Positions 47,567 to 56,778 of a stretch of DNA of 64,000 bases are shown one piece after another. Where the stretch lies: contig MSJH02000808.1 of NCBI GenBank assembly GCA_001931875.2, positions 1 to 64,000 on the forward strand, given 5' to 3'. The notes beneath the pieces are model-generated. The model searched no databases. It saw only the letters and a program-made list of their open reading frames with translations, and was not told the DNA's origin. Position 1 is the first letter of the stretch. Each line of letters opens with the position of its first letter. Both the position numbers and the translations under genes were made by a program. Source of the DNA: Byssochlamys sp. IMV 00236 (lineage: Eukaryota; Ascomycota; Eurotiomycetes; Eurotiales; Thermoascaceae).

Positions 47567-49609
47567 ATGGTTCTTGCGAAGTCCAAAAACTCCGTGGGGC
47601 TGGGTAACAGCCTCATGAACGATCGGTTTGGCAAAGGAAAGGCATCTTCGCAAAAGAAAGTCTCCCACAACCAAGCCATCGCTCGTAAGGGCGTCAACGG
47701 CGAAACCTACCTTACCAATGCGCCAAAGGAAGCGTCATGGGTTAAAATGCGCAGTATCACCGAACAGGCGGCGCTCGACGAATTTTTGAGTACCGCTGAG
47801 CTTGCGGGCACCGATTTTACCGCTGAAAAAATCAACAACGTCAAGATCATCCACGCAGACCAAAAGAACCCCTACCTTCTCTCAGCTGCCGAGGAGAGGT
47901 CGGCTGTCAAGAAGCAGCAGAAGAACAAGGGACGGCTTACCGTTCCCAGAAGACCAAAGTGGAATGAGAGTACAACTCGGGAGCAGCTCGATGTGATGGA
48001 GAGGGAAAGTCTGCTTCAGTGGCGGCGAGGACTTGCAGAGTTGCAGGAGAATCAGGATCTGTTGATGACACCTTTCGAGCGAAACCTTGAAGTTTGGAGA
48101 CAGCTGTGGCGTGTCATCGAACGTTCCGATCTTGTCGTGCAAATTGTCGATGCTCGAAACCCTCTTCTCTACCGTTCGGAGGATCTAGAGCATTACGTGA
48201 AGGAGATTGACCCTAAGAAGCGGAACCTCTTGCTTGTCAACAAAGCAGATATGCTGACGCCCAAACAACGAGAGATGTGGGCCGACTATTTCGAGGAAAA
48301 TGACATCAGCTATCGATTCTTCTCCGCCCATCTTGCCAAGGAACGCAACGAGGCTAGACTCCTTGAGGAGGACCGGTCCGAGAGCGAAAGTGAAGACGAG
48401 GACGAGAAGTTGGCTGAAGCGACAGAGAAAATGCGCGTCCAAGAGAAGCAAGAGGAGGACGAGGAATGGTCGAGCGAGGAGGACCTGGAGGAGGAGCATG
48501 GCGGAGCGAAGATCCCCAAGGGTTCCAACGATTATAGGACACGCATTCTCGACGTTGAGGAACTGGAAGAGCTCTTCCTTTCAAATGCCCCCGATCGTCT
48601 CCCGCAGAGCGACGACCCAGAGCAGCAGCAGCAGCGAAAGGACAAGACAACGATCGGACTCGTCGGTTACCCTAATGTCGGTAAATCTAGCACTATCAAC
48701 GCTCTTCTAGGAGCTAAGAAGGTCTCTGTCTCTGCCACCCCCGGAAAAACGAAGCACTTCCAGACGCTTTACCTCTCTCCGAATCTCCTTCTTTGTGACT
48801 GCCCCGGTCTGGTCTTCCCTAATTTCGCTACCACCAAGGCGGAGTTGGTCGTCAACGGCGTCCTGCCTATTGATCAACAGCGTGAATTCACCGGTCCAGC
48901 TGGTCTGGTTGCTCACCGTATTCCGAAGCACTATCTCGAGGCCGTCTATGGTATGAAGATCCACACCAGACCGCTCGAAGAAGGCGGCACAGGCATACCA
49001 ACTGCCAGTGAACTTCTTCGCGCTTACGCTAAGGCTCGAGGCTTCTCTACCCAAGGTCTGGGACAGCCTGATGAGTCTCGTGCTGCGAGGTACATTCTGA
49101 AGGACTATGTGAATGGAAAACTGTTGTTCTGCCACCCACCGCCTGCTTCGTCGAAGGAGGATGCCGAGGAAGGTCAGGAGCGGATGGATCCTCTCGAGTT
49201 CAACGAGGGCCACTACGATATTACGAATCTCCCAGCCAGACGACAAGCCATGATAGCGAAGGCTGCGGCGTCTGAGCTAGACAATGCTGACGATGCATCG
49301 TCCGACATTATGTCTCTTCCCGCAGCTAATACGATTCCTGAGGGCCCACGCTCGCGTAAGATTGACACTCGCTTTTTCGGACCCCCGTCACTGAGGTCCG
49401 CCGGCCACTTGACGATGCCGTTCAATCACCAGTATACCGAGCAAGGACAGCAGCAGCGGAAACAGCTGACTGGCCGAAAGGAACGGCAGATGATCGCTTT
49501 GGAAAGGGGTGTTGATGTGTCGGAGGTCAGAAACACGTCGAAAAAGCACTTTAAAGGCGGAAAGAGAAAGGCTAAGAAGGGAAGAGCTGCTGCTGATGAT
49601 GACTTTTGA
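47567..49609 (+). CDS. lsg1: Lsg1, large-subunit GTPase (60S maturation)
   Basis: Single exon of 680 residues. It is a circularly permuted GTPase of the YlqF/YawG family: the order of G motifs is G4 first (LLLVNKADML, near residue 225), then G5-like SAH, then after an acidic insert (residues about 265-320) G1 GYPNVGKSSTINALLG near 368, and G3 DCPGLV near 415. The basic N terminus (KSKNSVGLGNSLMNDRF) and the Lys-rich C terminus (KKHFKGGKRKAKKGR) fit ribosome binding. Lsg1 acts in the cytoplasm, where it releases the export adaptor Nmd3 from 60S subunits. The start has good context (CACCATGG). Confidence 0.96.
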   Translation: MVLAKSKNSVGLGNSLMNDRFGKGKASSQKKVSHNQAIARKGVNGETYLTNAPKEASWVKMRSITEQAALDEFLSTAELAGTDFTAEKINNVKIIHADQKNPYLLSAAEERSAVKKQQKNKGRLTVPRRPKWNESTTREQLDVMERESLLQWRRGLAELQENQDLLMTPFERNLEVWRQLWRVIERSDLVVQIVDARNPLLYRSEDLEHYVKEIDPKKRNLLLVNKADMLTPKQREMWADYFEENDISYRFFSAHLAKERNEARLLEEDRSESESEDEDEKLAEATEKMRVQEKQEEDEEWSSEEDLEEEHGGAKIPKGSNDYRTRILDVEELEELFLSNAPDRLPQSDDPEQQQQRKDKTTIGLVGYPNVGKSSTINALLGAKKVSVSATPGKTKHFQTLYLSPNLLLCDCPGLVFPNFATTKAELVVNGVLPIDQQREFTGPAGLVAHRIPKHYLEAVYGMKIHTRPLEEGGTGIPTASELLRAYAKARGFSTQGLGQPDESRAARYILKDYVNGKLLFCHPPPASSKEDAEEGQERMDPLEFNEGHYDITNLPARRQAMIAKAAASELDNADDASSDIMSLPAANTIPEGPRSRKIDTRFFGPPSLRSAGHLTMPFNHQYTEQGQQQRKQLTGRKERQMIALERGVDVSEVRNTSKKHFKGGKRKAKKGRAAADDDF

Positions 49610-50078
49610 TGCCAGTCACTCGCTGGCGAGTGCTCTCGTTTGTTGCGGAGGTTGTAATCCTGTGTCTATTCAGATATATGATTTCTGCAAACTAGGTCCT
49701 GAGGTTCATGATTTAGATTTTCTCATTATGGTTACGCGTTATGGTCTGCATCTAGGCCGCTTCTCGGTGATATTCTTGGGAATATATACATATTGCATTT
49801 CCCGTGCGGAAGTACGATATGCCTAGCATTTATCTTTGATCCTCGCATTCCGAATTTAGAAGGTGCACCGTAGAGGTTCATTACTAGGAAACAGCGTAGA
49901 AAGCAGGTTTCCTACTTCCGTCAGGGAGGGACGTACGTAGGAGAAGCCTGCAACACATATCAGACTACACCTAAGACTCCTACGACATCGTACGATATAT
50001 CTGGATATCAAACAGCATCAATACCCAAGGAGGTCCTTCCATTGACCCTCTCTCTCTGCTGATACTGCGCTTAATGGA
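49610..50078. other. intergenic between lsg1 and SRPK-like kinase gene
   Basis: 3' flank of lsg1 and leader of the kinase gene. An out-of-frame ATG at 50074 opens a 17-codon frame (to 50127) that overlaps the kinase start. Confidence 0.5.
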
Positions 50079-51706
50079 ATGGAGTCCGCCATATTCAACA
50101 TCCGAAGCGTCTTCTCCACATGGCTGAGGCCTTCTAGAGCAGAAACCACACAGGGTCCGACGCTTCTGCGCAATGATGAGCTTATCGACGAAGAGACAGT
50201 ACCGGGCTATGATTCGACAGAATACTGCCCTGTCGGTCCCGGAGATGTGTTCAACGATCGTTACAAGATGGTGGTTAAAATGGGCTGGGGAGGTTCATCG
50301 ACAGTGTGGTTAGCTCGTGATACAAAGCGGTATGATATACAACAAACTCGTGGATTTTGAAACAAGCTCGATTTTACTAATATGCGCGCCAATTCATACA
50401 GAAATATCTTCCAACGCTCTCGTTTCGTTGCAGTCAAAGTCCATAACAGCAGTCAAGGCAGCAGTGACGAAGCTGTCGGGGAACGGGACCTCGAGCAATA
50501 TATTGCTAGGAAGAACCCATTGCATCGAGGTCACGCGTTCATTCGGACCCATGTAGATGCATTCGAAGTGCCTGGTTTGAGCAGACGGCATCTTTGTCTG
50601 GTGTATGAACCTATGAGGGAGCCGATTTGGCAGCTTCGACAACGATTTCCTGGTGGGAGGTTTCCTCCCTCACTTGTGAAGGCGTATATCTTTATTCTGC
50701 TTCATGGACTGGACTATCTGCATTCAGAGTGTGGAGTGGTGCATACCGGTGAGATCCCTGTTTGTCTTGTGTGGAATAAATGGATGGTCGATTGATGATG
50801 ATGATGAATAGACCTGAAGCTCGAAAATATTCTTGTGAGCTGCGAGAATCCTGCCGCTATCAAGCAGTTTGCTGAGAAGCAAATGAAATGTGGTCTGCAA
50901 AGAAAGATTGACTCAACCGGCCGCGCTGTATATCTCTCTGTAGGAGACTTTGGACCACTCAACATTAGCGCCTTACGTCTCCTTGTTCCTACCATCACAG
51001 ATTTTGGACATGCACAGCGGGTGACGTCCGGTGTTTCTGGCTTTGCTGCTATACAACCGGACCAATACCGCGCTCCTGAGGTGATCTTAGGCTGTGGCTG
51101 GACGTACAGCGCAGACATATGGAATGTCGGTCTTCTGGTAAGCTAAACCGAGCAGTATGGCTATACTGCAGGGTTGATTCCATTCTGTCACTTATGAAAT
51201 CGTGGTACCATAGATGTGGAATCTCCTAGAAGGCAAAGACCTGTTCAGCCAAGTACACGATGATCAAGGGCGTTATAGCAGCTGGATACATCTTGCCGAA
51301 ATGGTTGCCGTATTAGGTCCGCCGCCACGACGAGTGCTGGACCTCTCAACTGAACGGCTGAACTATAGGTGGCAGCAACCTGTTGAGAATCCAGAAGGAG
51401 AGCTCTGCTATAGGCCACGAGAGTACTTTGGAGGGCCCTTCTTTAATAGAAAAGGTATGTCGGCATGTGTATTGGCTCACACATATTTAATCCTGAAGAG
51501 TCTCAGCTGACCAGCCAGGTGCTTTTTTGAACAAAAAGCTCATCCCAAACCGCAAACTGGAGGACACGCTCCCGTCGCTGTCAGCGGAAGAGAGGGCCAT
51601 GTTCTTGAAGTTTGCGCGGTGTATGCTGCGATGGGCGCTCGACGAGAGGAAAACCGCAAGACAGCTGTTGACTGATCCGTTCTTCGATGGACTATGCGAG
51701 GAGTAA
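50079..51706 (+). CDS. SRPK-like serine/threonine protein kinase (fungal type)
   Basis: Five exons (50079-50329, 50402-50748, 50812-51137, 51214-51454, 51519-51706) in phase give 450 residues. Kinase features in order: YCPVGPGDVFNDRYKMVVKM, the Gly-rich loop GWGGSSTVWLA, the Lys of FVAVKVH, the catalytic loop VVHTDLKLENIL (HTD in place of HRD, as usual in SRPK relatives), the DFG motif ITDFGHA, and YRAPEVILGCGWTYSADIWNVG. The large spacer of true SRPKs is absent. The family is greatly expanded in Aspergillus relatives, and the SR-protein substrate role is not certain for such members. The ATG at 50079 has G at -3 and G at +4, and is preferred over the out-of-frame ATG five bases upstream. Confidence 0.87.
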
Positions 51707-52117
51707 TAATATTATTAAATAGTGGTGTTTTTTCTGGTTTTAAGGCGCGATGTTCCATAACCAGACTTACCACAGGCTAGAGTCGGTAGAATATATATAG
51801 ACTCATTTTGTATCATCGGGTTTCGTCCGACTCCGTGACTGGAAAGAGGGTAAAAGACAAACTCGAGCTTTACAAATTACTTCGAAATGTAGACCTAATG
51901 TGTTATGTGCCTGCGAGAAGTATTCATATTCAACCTGATTCAGGACTGTGGTGATAGTGGTCCGGTTTTTGGAATGTCCCAGCCAATAATAACGGCCTCA
52001 TACAAATTTTCATACCATAGATCCTGCTAAAATCCTCGAACAAAACATTGTAAATACGTAAGAAAGGAAACAATAAAATAATAATAATAAAGAGAGGATA
52101 TTTATATATATCACCCA
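51707..52117. other. convergent 3' flank of kinase and acyl-CoA dehydrogenase genes
   Basis: AT-rich shared 3' region. Nothing else was recognised. Confidence 0.5.
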
Positions 52118-53745
52118 TCACAGATGGCTAATTCTCGGCTTGAATCCCTTTTCCGCCAATAACAGCTCCGACTGCTCCTTCTGCCACTTCAACTTAGCAG
52201 TGACGAACTGTTTGCGGGAATTATTCTCCCTGCGACCCAGCTGCTGCAGATGCACCTCATCTGGACCATCGGCGATACGCAGCGTTCGGATCAAAGCCCA
52301 GAGATACGCCAGAGGCGTATCCTGCGAAACACCGGCAGCACCGAAGGCCTGGACGGCGCGATCGATGACGGTCAATGCGGTCTGAGGAACGAGCACTTTC
52401 GCCTGGGCGATTTCCTTCAGGGCGGATTTGGCGTCGCCGTTATCGATCTTGATTGCGGCGTTGAGGACGATGAGACGCGCGGCGTCGATTTCGAGACGGG
52501 ATTTAGCGATCCATTCGAGAATGACGCCGTGGGAAGATAGGGGCTGTCCGAAGGTCTTTTTGCGCTCGTCGTTGACGCGAGCGATGAGCCATTCGATGGC
52601 GCGCTCTGCGGCGCCGATGGTGCGCATGGCGTGGTGAATGCGGCCGGGACCGAGACGGCCCTGGATGATTTCGAACCCGCAGCCTTCGCCGAGGACGATG
52701 TTCGAGACGGGCACGCGGACGTTTTTGAATGAGATGTGGCCGTGGCCGTGAGGGGCGTCGTCGTAGCCGTAGACATTGAGCATGCGGTGGATGGTGATGC
52801 CGGGGGTGTTGGACGGGACGAGGATGACGGATTGTTGCTTGTATTTGTCTGGGTTTGAAGCGTCTGTCTTGCCCATGACGATGTAGAGTTTGCATCGAGG
52901 GTCGCCGGCTCCGGAGGACCACCATTTCTGTCATTCATATCAAGTTTTAGTTACTGTACTTATTATGATTCTTGGAGGGTTTTCCATTCTTATGAGGGAT
53001 GAGAAGGAAGGGGGGATCTGACATACCGAGCCATTGAGAAGGTATTCGTTTCCTTCACGACGGATATTGAACTGGATATTGGTAGCGTCACTCGAGGCGA
53101 TATCCGGCTCTGTCATGAGGAACGCAGAGCGAATCTTGCCATCCAGCAGAGGAGCCAGCCACTGCTGCTTCTGAGCGTCGTTTCCGTACTTGGCCAGAAC
53201 TTCCATATTACCAGTATCAGGGGCGGCGTTATTCGTAGCCTGGATGAAGCACATATCCAACATCAGTATATGACAAACCTCCCATCAAACAAACAAAAGC
53301 AAAGATAGAAATTCCCACCTCCGGCGCAACAGTACTCTTCCCCAAATACTCTGCCATCAAACCATACTCGAGATTCGAGAATCCCGCTCCCTGGCTGAAA
53401 TGGTTCTTGGGCAGGAACATATTCCACAAGCCCAGCTTGCGCGCTTTTTGCTTCAACTCCTCCATGATGGCTGGGTTGGTTGTCCAGCGCTGCTGGCCTT
53501 CACCCAGTTGTTCCCGAAACACGGCTTCGGCGGGGATGCATTCTTTCTCGACGAATTCTTCGACCTGTTATGTAGGAGGAGGGGTTGTTAGTTTTTGTTT
53601 TAATTGAATAGAATACTATCTATATATATGGAATGGATGGATGGATAGTAAGGGAGGGAAAGGGACATACCAAATCCAACGTCTTCTTCGCCTTCTCACT
53701 GACGAACGGCAGGGCGATAGGCGGGATCTTCGAGGAGGCCGACAT
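52118..53745 (-). CDS. acyl-CoA dehydrogenase (ACAD10/11-like), peroxisomal by C-terminal signal
   Basis: Four exons (53745-53671, 53564-53319, 53239-53027, 52927-52118), all phase 0, give 447 residues. The flavoprotein features of acyl-CoA dehydrogenases are in order: LGLWNMFLPKNHF, SAFLMTEPDIASSDATNI (FAD and substrate loop), NGSKWWSSGAGDPRCKL, GPGRIHHAMRTIGAAERAI, QAFGAAGVSQDTPLAYL and LRIADGPDEVHLQQLGR. The block order matches ACAD10/11-type enzymes, which oxidise long or modified acyl-CoAs. The last three residues are SHL, an accepted variant of the SKL peroxisome signal, and there is no mitochondrial presequence. FAD-dependent beta-oxidation in peroxisomes is therefore the inferred role. 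Confidence 0.92.
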
Positions 53746-55042
53746 GGTTTAAAACGAAGCCGAAGCCAATAAACCCGATATACAGATAGAGATAGCGATA
53801 AACTGATTCCCTCTTCCCCGAGAAAGAAGAAGTCGCCACGTATGCGAATGAATGTTCTTAAATCAAGAAGAATCTCTTTACCCCCGGTTGTTGACCCCGA
53901 CGCGCGGGGAGGAGTCAAGGCAAGTGATACTTAAGTTAACCAGAGCTGGTGTGGAGTAGCCGAGCTGGGCCTGGATCGAACCTCGGCTTTTATCGATCGG
54001 CCTCTGTTTTCCGGAGATGATCGATCTTGCGGTGATAATTATGTCGGATTTTTTTTATTACAAAGATTGATCATGGGAATTTTAAATAGATGTTGGGTAT
54101 TATGATCGGGTATAATTAAATTCTGGTTCCTGTGTTTCGTTCGACTGGAGTTGTTGAGGTCATACGAAGTCGCGATGGGCGTAACTCCGCATTATGTATT
54201 ACTATCGGCGAGTTCTCCGAAGGTCTATTTGGTCACTCATTCACTCACTCATTTACAATCCAACAAATAAAAAAATAGATAAATAAATCCGACAAAACAG
54301 TCTGTTCGAGTAACTCGCACAGGGCATACAGACTGACCGAACCGTATCCTATAATCTACACGATCATCTAATCGAAGAACACAAAGCGTAGCCAGTTCCA
54401 GTTTTCGTTTCATTCGAATATGATACAAGTCCTGCTAAACAAGAAAGACAAAAAAGAAAAGAAGAAAAGACAAAAGTCATCGTCGCAGGTATTAAAATAA
54501 AAAAAAAAAGAAAAAAAAAAAAAAAAAAAACTCAACCTGGGAACAAACCAGTTCAACCAGAACTCTTTCGAAGTCGAAATCCTTGCCGATAATCCCCACA
54601 TTTCACTCCAAGTATTTAGCCAACCCAGGGGTGTGGAACTGACAAAAACAAACTAAACTGACAGTCCACACAAATCCTAGTAGCACGGAACTTGTTGTTG
54701 AAATGGCAGTTTGAGCATCAGAAGGGGGAATAATAGAGTCCAGAAACCTGCACAGAGTGTGACAACCTAACCTAACCCCACGTCAAAGTTCCGTTCCTTT
54801 CCCGATGTTTTTTTTATGAAAAACTGCCCATCCTATCCGTTCCCTGTGTAAAAACGACCCAAAAGAGATAAGAAAAAAAGAAAAAGAGAAAAGAAAAGCA
54901 TTCCCCATTCTTCAGTCTAAGAAGAAGGAAATGCATAAGAAGCCAAGAACCCAGAAACCCGAAGAAAGACGCATGGTTTGCTACCAGAGCATAACCCAAT
55001 CCATGACGCAAAACAAAGTGTGTGAAATTTCATTTCGTTGCT
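53746..55042. other. 1.3 kb spacer with long poly-A tract
   Basis: A-rich low-complexity sequence, including a near-pure A tract at 54494-54530 (one G interruption), lies about midway. No gene is supported on either strand. Confidence 0.5.
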
Positions 55043-55478
55043 TCATGCTAGGGTTTGCTCTCGAGGTGCAGAGGCCTCTTCGGCGGCCGAGGATTGTTCA
55101 TAGCTCTTCTTGCCCAGCTTGGCGAAGAGGGACTGTGGCTTGCCGGCACTGTGAGAGGAAAGATAAATGTCAGTTTCATCAATTCCCTTGTTATGTATGT
55201 ATGTGTGGAAGGTATCAACCACAGGCAGACTAGACTGACTTCTTGAACCGCTTTCCCTTCAGATCACTCAGCTTCTTTGTGCAAGGGCTCTGGATACCGT
55301 CTGACGGTGACACGTAGGTTCCCTGGGGCCTATGTTTTCGAAGACGTTAGTTAGAGATGATGTCCATAATCTTCCAGGAGGGACATTGAGCGACATACTT
55401 CTCCTCCAAGGACTGGAGGTGAGTGTTGGTCGGGCGGTCAGCCAGGGGCTGAGCCTGCGCAGCTGTCGTAGCGTCCAT
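55043..55478 (-). CDS. small conserved protein, possibly Spo12-like
   Basis: Three exons (55478-55399, 55329-55240, 55148-55043) in phase give 91 residues, too short and split to be seen as one open frame. The protein starts MDATTAAQAQPLADRP. Its central block is YVSPSDGIQSPCTKKLSDLK, followed by GKRFKN and AGKPQSLFAKLGKKS. The SPSDxIxSPCTxKL to KPQSLF pattern is, as I recall, shared by small fungal proteins annotated as Spo12-like (mitotic-exit regulators), but I am not certain of the family name. Two Ser-Pro sites (SPS, SPC) could be kinase targets. Alternative: an unnamed conserved small protein. Confidence 0.6.
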
Positions 55479-56778
55479 TATGATGTGATGATTGTGTTTC
55501 GAAGAAGAAAGATGAAGCGAAAAGTTCAAGTTGGCTGGAAATGCCACTCCTCGTTTTCGCAATTAAACCCCAAGATGGAAGAAATGGCTTAAGCCTTAGT
55601 TCTAGTCCGGGTTAAGAACTGTGATTCGTTTCGAACGGCAGAAGATCTCAATCAGTTGTAGCGGGAAAAGGTCTCGTCGATCGCAACACAGAAAGAGCAG
55701 ATGAATCCTGAGTGACGGTCAAGAGAGATAGACAGGAGTCCTTGAGATGGAATTTGTATTCGCCGTTTTGTTTGGCAGCAGACAACAAAAAATGCGACGG
55801 GTGGAGAGAGTCCTGAGTTTATCGGGATAATCTAAGTAAAAAAAATAACAAGGGCCGATTGTCGTCGGGGCAACGCACCGCCACGCCTTTTCCAGCAATG
55901 TGGATAGCGCGGGTCGAACAAGACATTTTTATTTTAGTCTCCTCGACTCCGTAAACGAGGGTCACAAGGCGCGATCGCCCGGAACGACGTGAAGTCATTC
56001 CCCTGGTGGCTGATTTCTAGAATCTACCTGTCTGTTTACAATACGTGGGGGGAAGCAACATGGGTGACGTCGAGTGATCGGCCTGATGATCCTCGTTGTT
56101 TCGTGTGTTTAGTTTATACTGGTAATGGTATAGGTAGTCTCATTATGCATTAGCCGCTAGAGTTTAATATACACAAACGCCTCGTGAAGAAGACAAGGGT
56201 CAGAAAATAAACACTTATCCAGTATATACAGTACTGTGACAGTGGCTGGTCTGTGATAATTAATGATACAGGGGTATATGTTGTGTATGTGTGCTATGAC
56301 CACAATAGACGGCAGCATATCCCTACCACCGACAGGGGCTGTCGAATATGTCGTCCAGGGCAATTCCCTTCTGCCCTGTAGTAAGAGTCTCTTGGACACG
56401 TTTTGTGAGTCATAAATTCGCGTCAGGGGCAGGATTTGCGGTTTACCAGCCTGTCTGTTGCTTGCAGACGGCTGGTGTCTGGCGCAACATCGCCAGCGTG
56501 AGATTGTACCCAGAGAGAGCGTAGTCAAATGAGTAGCAACAGTCCATCAAACTTATGCCAGGCTGTGCATACGACTACCAACTCATCCCTTTTCGCGACG
56601 GGTGAGACGGCAAGTCATCACGGCAATACCGGTTGAGTCAACGAAATGGGAGTTCATGCATGGAACCCGATCATTTCTGGAAACGACACGGCGTAACCTC
56701 AGAAGCGCGGATGTCTTGTTGATGCGTGGCTTAGCCTCCCCGACTCCTAGACGTAGACCACGGAAAACAATCCATCGG
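55479..56778. other. 1.3 kb spacer upstream of the Spo12-like gene
   Basis: Promoter side of the Spo12-like gene and 3' side of slp1. A TGACGTC (CRE-like half palindrome) lies at 56065-56071. The 123-codon minus frame 56157-56528 has no protein character. No gene is supported. Confidence 0.45.

Noticed and set aside
53940..53990. tRNA-like string near TGGATCGAACCTCGG
   Set aside because: No acceptor stem or anticodon arm could be formed around it.
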